From Ardenticatenales bacterium (GTDB taxonomy: Bacteria; Chloroflexota; Anaerolineae; Ardenticatenales; Ardenticatenaceae): DNA of 64,000 nucleotides. This document shows, in pieces, positions 1 through 6,567 of this stretch (position 1 is the first letter of the stretch; each line of letters begins with the position of its first letter). Position numbers and translations under genes: made by a program. The stretch is from NCBI GenBank assembly GCA_020634795.1, contig JACKAZ010000004.1, forward strand, positions 242,001 to 306,000. Direction: 5' to 3'. The notes below the pieces were generated by a model that searched no databases, was not told the origin of the DNA, and saw only the letters and a list, made by a program, of their open reading frames with translations.

Positions 1-219
1 GCGAACGTGGTAGGGCAGCAGCGCCAGGTGGCGTGCCCGTTTGATCGCTGTTGAAACACCGCGTTGGTGCTTGGCACAGGTGCCCGTTTTGCGGCGCGGC
101 AAAATCTTGCCGTGATCCGTCATCAGCCCCTGCAACTTTTCCGGCTCTTTGTAGTCGATAAAGCTGATCTTATCGAGGCAGAATTGACAAACTCGAGGTC
201 GTCGGCTTCGGCGTGCCAT
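1..219 (-). CDS. rpsR: 30S ribosomal protein S18 (partial, 3' end off window)
   Basis: Seventy-three codons are readable from an ATG at 219 down to base 1 with no stop, so the last few residues lie outside the window. S18 is a small-subunit protein that pairs with S6 on the 30S platform. The reading has the S18 signature: a basic N-terminus, a CQFC pair near residues 11-14, the KILPRRKTGTCAKHQR stretch and the RARHLALLPY end. The two CxxC-like Cys pairs resemble the zinc-binding (C+) form of S18. The ATG lies one base after the stop of rpsF, so the two are translationally coupled. No ssb gene lies between them, unlike the common rpsF-ssb-rpsR order. Confidence 0.95.
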   Translation of the reverse strand, partial: MARRSRRPRVCQFCLDKISFIDYKEPEKLQGLMTDHGKILPRRKTGTCAKHQRGVSTAIKRARHLALLPYHVR

Positions 220-220
220 C

Positions 221-694
221 TTAGCTTTCCTCCCCTTCGCTATCCATCGTTTCGTCGTCCGCGCTATCGTCGCTTTCGTACACCTCGCCCCGTGCGGCGG
301 CGTCGGCGGCTTCTTCGATCTCACTCGTCTCGGCGACCAACTCGGCCACTTCGGCCTCCACCTCTTCCGCGCTGGCGACCAAGCGCTCGTCCCGTTGCAG
401 GTCGTCGCGGCGCACGATGAGGTAGCGAATGATATCTTCGTTGAGGTTGAATTGGCGTTCCAACAGCGCCAGCAACGAGGTGGGCAGGGAGGACTGGTAG
501 ATGACATCGATGCCAGCGTTGTGGCCTTCGATCGCGTACTGCAAGCGGCGCTTGCCGCGGCGCACGATCTCGATGATCTCACCCCCGTTAGAGGTCAATG
601 TGCTGTCGATTCGCTCGATCAGCCCTTCTTGGCCGTCCTCGTCCAGCTCGGGCTGGAAGACGAGGAACAGCTCATAGCGTCGAATCTCTTCCAT
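221..694 (-). CDS. rpsF: 30S ribosomal protein S6 with long acidic C-terminal extension
   Basis: Encodes 157 residues, against roughly 95-100 for typical S6. Residues 1-100 match S6: MEEIRRYELFLVFQPELDE at the start, then GGEIIEIVRRGKRRLQYAI and a FNLNEDIIRYLIVRRD core. The last ~55 residues are an acidic tail rich in Glu, Asp and Ser, not part of the S6 fold; acidic S6 tails exist in other bacteria (E. coli S6 carries added Glu residues). The ATG at 694 is chosen because AAAGGA lies 7 bases upstream and because the family begins there; an in-frame ATG at 760 would add 22 unrelated residues. First gene of an rpsF-rpsR unit with a promoter at 796-823. Confidence 0.95.
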   Translation of the reverse strand: MEEIRRYELFLVFQPELDEDGQEGLIERIDSTLTSNGGEIIEIVRRGKRRLQYAIEGHNAGIDVIYQSSLPTSLLALLERQFNLNEDIIRYLIVRRDDLQRDERLVASAEEVEAEVAELVAETSEIEEAADAAARGEVYESDDSADDETMDSEGEES

Positions 695-720
695 GAGGAT
701 CCTTTCTGTGATCTGCGGCC

Positions 721-786
721 CCGCGCCTGTAGCGCGGAGCAGAAAGTGGGTTGACAACAAAACGGGCGGCTCTATGGAGCCGTCCG
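721..786 (-). promoter_or_regulatory. rpsF leader hairpins
   Basis: Two inverted repeats lie in the rpsF 5' UTR: CCGCGC-5-GCGCGG at 721-737, and a GC-rich stem at 764-786 whose minus-strand copy is followed by CGTTTTGTTGT, which looks like a weak attenuator. Leader elements bound by the S6:S18 complex are known upstream of rpsF in many bacteria. I cannot confirm the conserved bulge here, so autoregulation is inference. Confidence 0.4.
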
Positions 787-795
787 TGACCCCAC

Positions 796-823
796 ATTAT
801 AAGCGAAAGTTACGCTTTGGCAA
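796..823 (-). promoter_or_regulatory. Sigma-70-like promoter of rpsF-rpsR
   Basis: On the minus strand TTGCCA (818-823) is followed after 16 bases by a perfect TATAAT (796-801). This places the start about 95 bases upstream of the rpsF ATG, enough room for the leader hairpins. Confidence 0.7.
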
Positions 824-872
824 GTTTCGCGCCAGAGGCAGGCGACCGAGGTTAAGCGGGGGAGATGGGGTG

Positions 873-912
873 TCGTAAGACTCTCGTAAGAACTCGGTAA
901 CCTATTCGTAAG
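873..912 (+). promoter_or_regulatory. Repeated TCGTAAG motif upstream of fasciclin gene
   Basis: TCGTAAGA occurs at 873 and 884, a degenerate TCGGTAAC at 894, and TCGTAAG at 906. Spacings of 11, 10 and 12 bases place the copies on one face of the helix, as expected for an operator. They lie 85-125 bases before the start codon of the fasciclin gene. No known regulator is recognised. Confidence 0.35.
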
Positions 913-996
913 CAGTAAAGCCTATGCTACCCCTCGTATCACTGATACTAGCTCGATGTAACTATCCAATGTGAAGGACTCAGGAGGAGAAAGTAG

Positions 997-1680
997 ATGA
1001 AAAAGCGTCTGCTCGTTGTTCTGGCTGCTATGATGTTGATGATCGTAGGAATCTTGCCGGCTGCCGCCCAAGAAGATCCAGGCGACATCCCGACGGTCGC
1101 CATCGAGGCGGGCTCGTTTACGACATTGGTGGATGCGTTGGTGGCGACCGGTCTGGACGAAGCGCTGGCGGGCGAAGGGCCGTTCACTGTTTTTGCACCA
1201 ACCGATGACGCCTTTGCCGCCCTTCCCGAAGGGACGCTGGAATCCCTCGACGAAGAAACGCTTGCCGAAATCCTGAAGTATCATGTGGTGGCCGGTGAGT
1301 TCATGGCCGCCGACGTGGTGGGTCTGGATGGCCAATCGGTCGAAACGCTGCAAGGCGAGTCGGTGGCAATCTCGATCGATGGCGACACGGTCATGGTCAA
1401 CGATGCGACGGTCGTCACTGCGGATGTCGCCGCCTCGAACGGGGTGATCCATGTGATTGACAAAGTCCTGCTGCCGCCTTCCATCGTGGAAGCGATGGCC
1501 GGTGATGATGACGGCGAGGCCGAAGGTGAAGCCGAAGCTGAAACTGAGTCGAGCGAAGAGCCTGCCACGATGCCGGAAACCGGTGCGCCCGCCACGACCC
1601 CGTGGCTGCCCGTGGCCGCCCTGCTCGCTGGCCTGATGCTCTTGGGTGGTGCCGCAATCCTGCGCACGAACGAGCGCTAG
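997..1680 (+). CDS. Secreted fasciclin (FAS1)-domain protein with MPETG tail
   Basis: A 227-residue surface protein. Residues 1-25 form a signal peptide ending PAAAQ. A single FAS1 domain spans about 33-162, with the family blocks GPFTVFAPTDDAFAALP and EILKYHVVAG and the closing NGVIHVIDKVLLP. A Glu-rich linker (168-190) leads to MPETG (192-196), a hydrophobic helix (203-221) and a short RTNER tail, the layout of a sortase-type or membrane anchor. FAS1 domains usually mediate adhesion; the ligand is unknown. The start has a strong AGGAGGAG Shine-Dalgarno site about 10 bases upstream. The gene is monocistronic, with a terminator at 1715. No sortase is visible in this window. Confidence 0.9.
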   Translation: MKKRLLVVLAAMMLMIVGILPAAAQEDPGDIPTVAIEAGSFTTLVDALVATGLDEALAGEGPFTVFAPTDDAFAALPEGTLESLDEETLAEILKYHVVAGEFMAADVVGLDGQSVETLQGESVAISIDGDTVMVNDATVVTADVAASNGVIHVIDKVLLPPSIVEAMAGDDDGEAEGEAEAETESSEEPATMPETGAPATTPWLPVAALLAGLMLLGGAAILRTNER

Positions 1681-1714
1681 AGATCGCCACGCCCCGCTGA
1701 ATAGCACACTGAAT

Positions 1715-1748
1715 AAAACAGGCTGCTCACAACGAGCAGCCTGTTTTT
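1715..1748 (+). terminator. Intrinsic terminator of the fasciclin gene
   Basis: A perfect stem ACAGGCTGCTC-5-GAGCAGCCTGT is flanked by AAAA and followed by TTTTTG, 35 bases after the stop codon. Confidence 0.9.
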
Positions 1749-1936
1749 GTATGAACCCAGCGCTGGCACGGGTAACGCTTTTTGCGCCGTTGGGGCCTCA
1801 TCCCGCCGTCATCTGGCCGCGCGAGCGCCCCCAAACGGGCGGACCGACGGCATTGAAAACAGACAGCTAACCGGGCGGTAGGCGCTTGCGCCCTCACTTA
1901 AATCGCGCGACAAGCCCGCTACCGATCACCCCATAA
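1749..1936. other. Intergenic, no gene seen
   Basis: Between the terminator and the first dispersed repeat copy I see no start with a ribosome-binding site, no protein-like reading and no strong RNA structure. Confidence 0.5.
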
Positions 1937-2106
1937 TACCCATTCTCATAGACAAATGTGGCTGTGGAATTGACGGTGTAACCGTGGGGCGGGGGATTAA
2001 AATCCCCGCTGGAGGGCCTGTCGGCCCATGGGCCTGCCTGCGCAGGCCCCTTCTTTGCTGTTACCATTGATCTTCGTTGCACAATCAACCATCCGATTGG
2101 GAATAA
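1937..2106 (+). repeat. Dispersed ~170 bp palindrome-rich element, copy 1
   Basis: The same ~170 bp sequence occurs at 20062, 39727 and 43899. It begins ATACCCATTCTCATAGACAA and contains the palindromes GGGGATTAAAATCCCC and GGCC-4-GGCC plus a GGGCCTGC/GCAGGCCC stem; other copies end TTTGGTATGACA. This copy differs at its right end (GATTGGGAATAA). No transposase is encoded, so it looks like a non-autonomous (MITE-like) element. Confidence 0.85.
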
Positions 2107-2217
2107 GGCAATTTTTATTGCCCCTTACCCCTTACGGACTGAATGTCGACTTTACCGACGGTGGGGAGAAGCTTGCGGATAGATATTTTGCTTCGTCCGG
2201 CGAAAACGACCGCTCGA

Positions 2218-3219
2218 TTACTGATCGGCCAATGCCTGTTCCGCGAACGTGTTGGTGGCAGCATCGTCCAACGAGAGCGCTTGGTCGATAATCCCCGCGT
2301 CGAGCAGCACTTGCTGGCTGGCTTCCCATGCGCTGATCGGAAGCTGGCCCAGCTTCTCGTTCTGCCAAAACAGCAACGACGCGTCAAAGACCTTGCGTTG
2401 CGCGGCGGCGTTGTTGCCCCCCGCCTCCGGCACCCAACGGGCGCTCGTGGTGATGGTAAAGGCGCCATCGGGGTCGGCCAACGTGTCGGCAACGCCGCGC
2501 AGAATCGCGCGGGTCATCCCCTCGACCCAGTCGGGGTGGTCGGCAATGGTCTGTTCGTTGGTCACCAAACCGTTCGAGACCAAGTCGACATACGTCGAAA
2601 CCATCACCACCGACGGGTCGTAGCCCGCGTCCGCCAGTTGGATCGGCTCGTTCGTGGCATAGACCATCGCGGCGTCAACCTGCCCATCGATCAGCACCGG
2701 CACTTGGTTGAAGCCAATCGGCTCCAACGCGATCGCACTCTGGTTCAGGCCCGCCGCGTTGGCCAGCGCCAACCAGCCGATGTAGTTGGCCCCGAACAGC
2801 CCGGGCAGTCCCACCGTTTTCCCCTCCAATACCGACAAATCGCTCAAATCTTCGCTGATCGAGGTGATGGCGACGGGGAATTGACGGAAAACGTTCGCGA
2901 CATAGACGACCGGTAACTCCTGCGCGCGGGCCACGAGCACCTGATCTCCGCTGGCGATGGCGAACTGCATCTCATCGGCTGCCACCAACTGGAGTAAATC
3001 GTTTTCCATCCCGTAATCGAAGGTGACTTCGATCCCCTCTTCCTCGAAATAGCCCTTTTCCGCTGCCACATAAAAAGGGGCGAATTGCACATTGGCGATA
3101 AAACCCATGCCGAGTGTTACGGGCCGCAGCTCGGTATCAGTCGAGGGCGCAGCGCTCTGTCCACAGCCGCTGAGGAAAAGGAGGGTCAGAAGTATAGGGA
3201 CTGTTAGTTTGCGAATCAT
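2218..3219 (-). CDS. ribY: Riboflavin ABC transporter substrate-binding lipoprotein RibY (NMT1/THI5-like)
   Basis: A 333-residue periplasmic-binding-protein-like lipoprotein: a signal sequence ends in the lipobox LSGC (Cys19), followed by a short Ser/Thr spacer. The body matches the NMT1/THI5-like (ThiY/SsuA-type) fold, with FAPFYVAAEKGYFEEEGIEV near 46-65, a GKTVGLPG block near 135 and a DAAMVYATNEP block. The family binds pyrimidines, sulfonates or, in RibY, flavin. The upstream FMN riboswitch argues for riboflavin rather than the thiamine pyrimidine precursor. It lies 68 bases after ribX in the same direction. No ATPase gene lies beside the pair, so the system needs an ATPase encoded elsewhere. 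Specificity is inferred from the riboswitch. Confidence 0.8.
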   Translation of the reverse strand: MIRKLTVPILLTLLFLSGCGQSAAPSTDTELRPVTLGMGFIANVQFAPFYVAAEKGYFEEEGIEVTFDYGMENDLLQLVAADEMQFAIASGDQVLVARAQELPVVYVANVFRQFPVAITSISEDLSDLSVLEGKTVGLPGLFGANYIGWLALANAAGLNQSAIALEPIGFNQVPVLIDGQVDAAMVYATNEPIQLADAGYDPSVVMVSTYVDLVSNGLVTNEQTIADHPDWVEGMTRAILRGVADTLADPDGAFTITTSARWVPEAGGNNAAAQRKVFDASLLFWQNEKLGQLPISAWEASQQVLLDAGIIDQALSLDDAATNTFAEQALADQ

Positions 3220-3287
3220 GGTAGCTTTCGGGTGAGTGAGGTTAGGGAGAATGGAGAATGGCTGTACCGCTCTGCGCTCTGCGTTAC

Positions 3288-4106
3288 CTACCGTCGCCAG
3301 CGAACGAGCAGTCGTTCCAGCAGCACGACCGCACTGTAGAGGGCAAGGGCCATCAGCGCTAGGGTGATGAGCGCCACGAAGAGGAGGGCCGTGTCGTAGA
3401 AGCCGCCGCGTGCGATGTTGATCAGCGCCCCCAGCCCTGTGCGTGCGCCGATGAACTCCCCCACGACCGCGCCCACGACCGCCAACGTGATGCCGAGTTT
3501 GATGCCCCCGAAAAGTACCGGGAGCGCTGCGGGCAGTTCAAGGTGACGGAAGCGTTGCCAGCGCGTGGCGTGGAGCACGGAAAGCAGTTCGTGCCACTCC
3601 TGATCGACCGAGCGCACCCCGATGATGGTGTTGATCAAGATCGGGAAGAAAACGATCAGCGCACTGACCGCGATTTTGCTGGCCAGCCCCACGCCGAGCC
3701 AGCTCACCAAGAGTGGGGCCAGGGCGACGATCGGCACCGCTTGCATGGCGACGAGCCAAGGGGCCACGGCCCGTTCGGCGTGGGGCCGCTTTGCCAAAGC
3801 GTAGCCGACCACCGTTGCCACTGCGAAGCCGATCGCAAAGCCCGCCAACGTCTCGAACAGAGTGACCCCCACGTGGGGCCATAGCCGCCCCGTGCTGATC
3901 ATCTCGGCAAAGCTTTGGGCCACTTTGCGCGGCGCTGGCAAGATGAACGCAGGAATATCGCCGACCATCACCACGAGTTGCCAAAGCATCAGCAGGGCCA
4001 GTGCGCCGATCGGCAAGGTCAGCCAATCGGTGCGAACGCGGCGTTTGCGCTGCGTTGGGGCGGTGGCCCGCACGTGGCTTCGTGGATGCAGTTGTTCCTG
4101 AAACAT
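3288..4106 (-). CDS. ribX: Riboflavin ABC transporter permease RibX
   Basis: A 272-residue inner-membrane permease of the ThiX/SsuC type (BPD_transp_1). A basic cytoplasmic N-terminus (1-28) precedes about six hydrophobic helices starting near residue 30. The EAA-type coupling loop lies around 170-195 (EWHELLSVLHATRWQRFRHLEL). I chose the ATG at 4106. Longer in-frame readings start at 4295 but run back through the leader terminator at 4241 and give non-conserved sequence. The only ribosome-binding signal at 4106 is a weak CGAGG. The gene is the first after a ~480-base FMN-riboswitch leader, followed by ribY. RibXY systems under FMN riboswitches have been predicted in Chloroflexi. Confidence 0.8.
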   Translation of the reverse strand: MFQEQLHPRSHVRATAPTQRKRRVRTDWLTLPIGALALLMLWQLVVMVGDIPAFILPAPRKVAQSFAEMISTGRLWPHVGVTLFETLAGFAIGFAVATVVGYALAKRPHAERAVAPWLVAMQAVPIVALAPLLVSWLGVGLASKIAVSALIVFFPILINTIIGVRSVDQEWHELLSVLHATRWQRFRHLELPAALPVLFGGIKLGITLAVVGAVVGEFIGARTGLGALINIARGGFYDTALLFVALITLALMALALYSAVVLLERLLVRWRR

Positions 4107-4240
4107 GGGTGGCCTCGTAAAGGAAGGCGTTTTGGTCGATCTGGAACCCTCGGTTACTGAACGAGTGCGCGGGTTAGCAAGGTGGCTGACCCGGACCCGC
4201 GCGGCGGCGGCCCCGTCTTCTTGAGCGCCGCCCGCCCTCG

Positions 4241-4283
4241 AAAAATACAAACAGCCCGTCGGATCGATGACCTTCGGGCTGTG
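4241..4283 (-). terminator. Leader terminator 2 of the ribXY transcript
   Basis: On the minus strand the stem ACAGCCCG-16-CGGGCTGT is followed by TTGTATTTTT. It sits between the riboswitch and ribX, so it can abort transcription before the first gene. Confidence 0.8.
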
Positions 4284-4330
4284 CAAGAGACGCAAGAGGG
4301 CGCAGTGATGCGTAGAGAATGGCCGCCATC

Positions 4331-4367
4331 GAACAACAATGCCCGACCAACAAGCGTTGATCGGGCA
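4331..4367 (-). terminator. Leader terminator 1 of the ribXY transcript
   Basis: On the minus strand CCCGATCAAC-GCTT-GTTGGTCGGG forms a 10-bp stem (one G-U), followed by the T-rich run ATTGTTGTT. It lies about 60 bases downstream of the FMN aptamer, as expected for its expression platform. Confidence 0.75.
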
Positions 4368-4425
4368 GGATGATCGGAACCACCGTTTTCCACGCCACAG
4401 CGCGATACCGCCGTGGCATGGGGCG

Positions 4426-4577
4426 TCTTACCTTCTATCATCCGGACTGTACCGTCGGCCCCGGTCTTTCACCGGATCTGCTTGACCCTTCGTTTCACGA
4501 AGGCGCTCGCGGGCTTCCCACGTCGTGGGTTACCGCCGGTCGGGAATTGCCTGTCGGCTCACCCTGCCCTGAAGGTT
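4426..4577 (-). promoter_or_regulatory. FMN riboswitch (RFN element)
   Basis: The minus strand carries the conserved RFN blocks in order: CAGGGCAGGGTGAGCCGACA, CCGACCGGCGGT, GATCCGGTGAAA, CCGGGGCCGACGGTA and AGTCCGGATGATAGAAGGTAA. The order and spacing match the six-helix FMN aptamer. Two intrinsic terminators follow before ribX, so FMN binding is expected to reduce riboflavin uptake by premature termination. Confidence 0.95.
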
Positions 4578-4597
4578 GAATATCAAATTGTGCCACG

Positions 4598-4626
4598 ATT
4601 GTACTTGTGAGTCGGTGCGCTGTCAA
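4598..4626 (-). promoter_or_regulatory. Promoter of ribXY
   Basis: On the minus strand TTGACA (4621-4626), a 17-base spacer and TACAAT (4598-4603) form a near-consensus sigma-70 promoter. Transcription should start about 15 bases before the FMN aptamer. Confidence 0.85.
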
Positions 4627-4751
4627 CCCGTTGTGGGCCAATTGGGGCAGATAGCCGTGAAGATGAAACGCAGCAGCGACGCAACCCGATTCGCAATTCC
4701 CGACGCGAAGGGCGGGGGGCATGAAGCAGATGAAGGCGCTACGGGCGCTAA

Positions 4752-4780
4752 TTGCATAATCGTCCGTTCCCCTTTATCAT
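4752..4780 (+). promoter_or_regulatory. Promoter of the LmbE gene, possibly leaderless
   Basis: TTGCAT (4752-4757), 17 bases and TATCAT (4775-4780) form a good promoter. The expected start falls at about 4787, which is the A of the ATG, and no Shine-Dalgarno site is present. The mRNA may therefore be leaderless. Confidence 0.6.
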
Positions 4781-4786
4781 GGCCGT

Positions 4787-5536
4787 ATGAAAGCGCTTAC
4801 CGTTCTCTCGCCCCATTTCGACGACAGTGTGCTTTCCTGTGGCGGGCAGCTTTGGCAGGCCGGACGCGCTGGCACCCCGCTGCGCGTCCTCACCCTGTTT
4901 GCGGGGCCGCCGCCCGTGCCGTTGCCCTCCTTCGCCGCCGAGCAACACCGCATGTGGGGCGATCCGCCCGACGCCAATGCGCTTCGTCGCGCCGAAGATG
5001 TGACAGCCCACCTGCGACTGGGTTGCGCTGAGCTACACCACCTTGCGCCACCCGACGCCGTCTACCGTGTGGGGCCGCGTGGCGAGCCGCTGTACGGCAG
5101 CGAAGGCGCGATCTTCGGCGAATTGCATGGCGCCGAGGCGGCGTTGGCCCAACGCTTGACCGACTTGGTCCGTCCGCTGCTGTTGCGCGGCACGGTGCTG
5201 GCGCCGCTGGGCATCGGTCACCACGTCGATCATCAACTGGCGCACGCGGTCGGGCGGCGGCTGGCGGCCGCAGGCATTGAGGTGCGCTTTTACGAAGAGC
5301 TTCCCTATGTGGAAACAGGGCAGCCCACCCTCGGCGCGGGCTGGCGGCTCGAGCGGATCATGCTGGATGAGGGGGCGATTCGGGCTAAAATAGCGGCGAT
5401 GGCCTACTATCGAAGCCAAATCCCCGTGTTGTACGGTTCCGAACGCGAGATGGCCCGCCGCATCCGCCAAGTCGCGATCGAGGCGGCAGGGGGCGATGGC
5501 CTGGCAGAGCGGCGGTGGCGGAGGGCAGATGCGTGA
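4787..5536 (+). CDS. PIG-L/LmbE-family N-acetylglucosaminyl deacetylase
   Basis: Encodes 249 residues. The LmbE zinc site is visible: SPHFDDSVL at 8-16 (family form PHPDDE/A) and GHHVDHQ at 144-150, giving the Asp and His ligands of a zinc-dependent deacetylase. Relatives remove acetyl groups from N-acetylglucosamine conjugates (MshB, BshB) or from antibiotic precursors; the substrate here cannot be told from sequence. The family's PHPDDE motif is altered to PHFDDS, replacing the last acidic residue with Ser, while the second Asp usually assigned the catalytic role is kept. It overlaps the next gene by 8 bases, so the two are co-translated. Confidence 0.85.
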   Translation: MKALTVLSPHFDDSVLSCGGQLWQAGRAGTPLRVLTLFAGPPPVPLPSFAAEQHRMWGDPPDANALRRAEDVTAHLRLGCAELHHLAPPDAVYRVGPRGEPLYGSEGAIFGELHGAEAALAQRLTDLVRPLLLRGTVLAPLGIGHHVDHQLAHAVGRRLAAAGIEVRFYEELPYVETGQPTLGAGWRLERIMLDEGAIRAKIAAMAYYRSQIPVLYGSEREMARRIRQVAIEAAGGDGLAERRWRRADA

Positions 5537-6158
5537 CGAAAGCATAAGGGCGTTCATTGCGATTGAACTGCCGGTTACGGTGCAAGAGGCGGTGTGGGAG
5601 CTGCAAGATCGCCTGCAGAGCCATCGGGCCGCACGCGATCTGCGCTGGGTGGAGCCCGAGGATGCGCATCTGACCCTCAAATTCTTGGGGGAGACGCCAA
5701 TCCCTCGTTTGCCCGCGCTGGTCGATGCGTTGGACCGCGTGACCGAACGTTGGGAACCCTTCGACGTTACCCTAGGGCCGCTCGGGGCATTTCCCAACGT
5801 TTCAGCCCCGCACACGCTCTGGTTGGCCGCGTCTAGTCCGCGAAAGGCGCTGATCCACCTCTTCAACGCGGTCGAGGTGGCCCTCAAACGGGAGGGCGTC
5901 CCGCCAGAGCGGCGCCCCCTTCACCCCCACCTCACGATTGCCCGTCTGCCACGCCACTGGTCGGCGGACAAGAAGCGTGCCGTGGGCGATTTGGTGGGCG
6001 CGGTCACGCTTCCCGACGTTCCCCCTTTTACGGCGGCTGGTCTCGCCCTGATGCGCTCCGAATTGACGCCCGAAGGAGCGATTTACACCCGTCTGGCCCA
6101 AGCGCACTTTGGCAGCCCGCCCCCCTTGCAACAAGACGATTGGGAAGATGAGCCGTAG
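5529..6158 (+). CDS. thpR: RNA 2',3'-cyclic phosphodiesterase
   Basis: Encodes 209 residues of the LigT/ThpR 2H phosphoesterase family, which opens 2',3'-cyclic phosphate RNA ends. Both catalytic HxT(L/I) motifs are present: HLTL at 47-50 (followed by KFLGE) and HLTI at 134-137 (within HPHLTIAR). The start ATG at 5529 overlaps the end of the LmbE gene and gives the family's usual beginning (RAFIAIELP). An earlier in-frame ATG at 5496 would add a Gly-rich stretch inside the upstream gene. Length is slightly above the usual ~180 residues because of a C-terminal tail ending DDWEDEP. Confidence 0.92.
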   Translation: MRDESIRAFIAIELPVTVQEAVWELQDRLQSHRAARDLRWVEPEDAHLTLKFLGETPIPRLPALVDALDRVTERWEPFDVTLGPLGAFPNVSAPHTLWLAASSPRKALIHLFNAVEVALKREGVPPERRPLHPHLTIARLPRHWSADKKRAVGDLVGAVTLPDVPPFTAAGLALMRSELTPEGAIYTRLAQAHFGSPPPLQQDDWEDEP

Positions 6159-6240
6159 CTCGGTCGAAGAGGCGCTGGCCGTGGCCGTGGAAGCGGCTGA
6201 TGACGTGTCGGGCGAGATAAGATAGCGCAGAGATAGAAAC

Positions 6241-6287
6241 AAAAAGGACGGCGAGCGCCTTTTCTTCAATCAAGCGCAGAGCCGTCC
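6241..6287 (-). terminator. Minus-strand intrinsic terminator without an assigned gene
   Basis: Read on the minus strand: GGACGGC-3-GCGC, a 15-base loop, then GCGC-2-GCCGTCC and TTTTTG. On the plus strand no T-run follows, so it points leftward. No minus-strand gene feeds it; the nearest one upstream is at 8981. See the candidate small RNA. Confidence 0.65.
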
Positions 6288-6400
6288 GCGTGGGCGGGCG
6301 AGTGGCCAAGGGCCGTCCAGCGATGGCTTTGGTCGCCCGCAGAGGCGAGGCGAATCAGTCTCTCCAGAATGCCCATCGACCCTGTGTAATGGGCATAATA
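6241..6400 (-). ncRNA. Candidate small RNA or short-ORF transcript
   Basis: Upstream (rightward) of the orphan minus-strand terminator lie a perfect inverted repeat ATGCCCAT-12-ATGGGCAT (6369-6396) and a TATTAT box (6395-6400, minus). A short minus-strand reading of 36 codons starts MGILERLIRLASAGDQ, with only a weak AGGG before it. A ~140-base transcript ending at 6241 is plausible, but no known RNA family is recognised. Confidence 0.3.
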
Positions 6401-6482
6401 TGGCCCATGCGCCGCATGGTGGGTGAGGGGGGCTACAGAATCGTTACCTCGGTCGTGTGGCGAGCGCATACCCTCACACGCT

Positions 6483-6488
6483 TATACT
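6483..6488 (+). promoter_or_regulatory. -10 box of prs
   Basis: TATACT lies 80 bases upstream of the prs start codon. No clear -35 hexamer is seen. Confidence 0.4.
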
Positions 6489-6567
6489 CATATGCCCCCA
6501 CCCACCGCGCTGCCGTGCAGATCTTTTCACTTTTCCATCGACCATCCGACAGGAGGCCCCGTCGACA

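Noticed and set aside
922..1707. 261-codon minus-strand frame opposite the fasciclin gene
   Set aside because: The plus-strand gene has a signal peptide, FAS1 domain and good ribosome-binding site; the minus frame is His/Arg-rich shadow.
1894..2088. Minus-strand frames across the 170 bp repeats sharing GPAQAGP...DRPSSGDFNP
   Set aside because: They recur only because the DNA element recurs; no ribosome-binding site and inconsistent starts and ends among copies.
2218..3219. Thiamine-precursor binding protein (ThiY) for the NMT1/THI5-like lipoprotein
   Set aside because: The fold alone allows it, but the operon leader is an FMN riboswitch and no TPP riboswitch is seen, so riboflavin is the better call.
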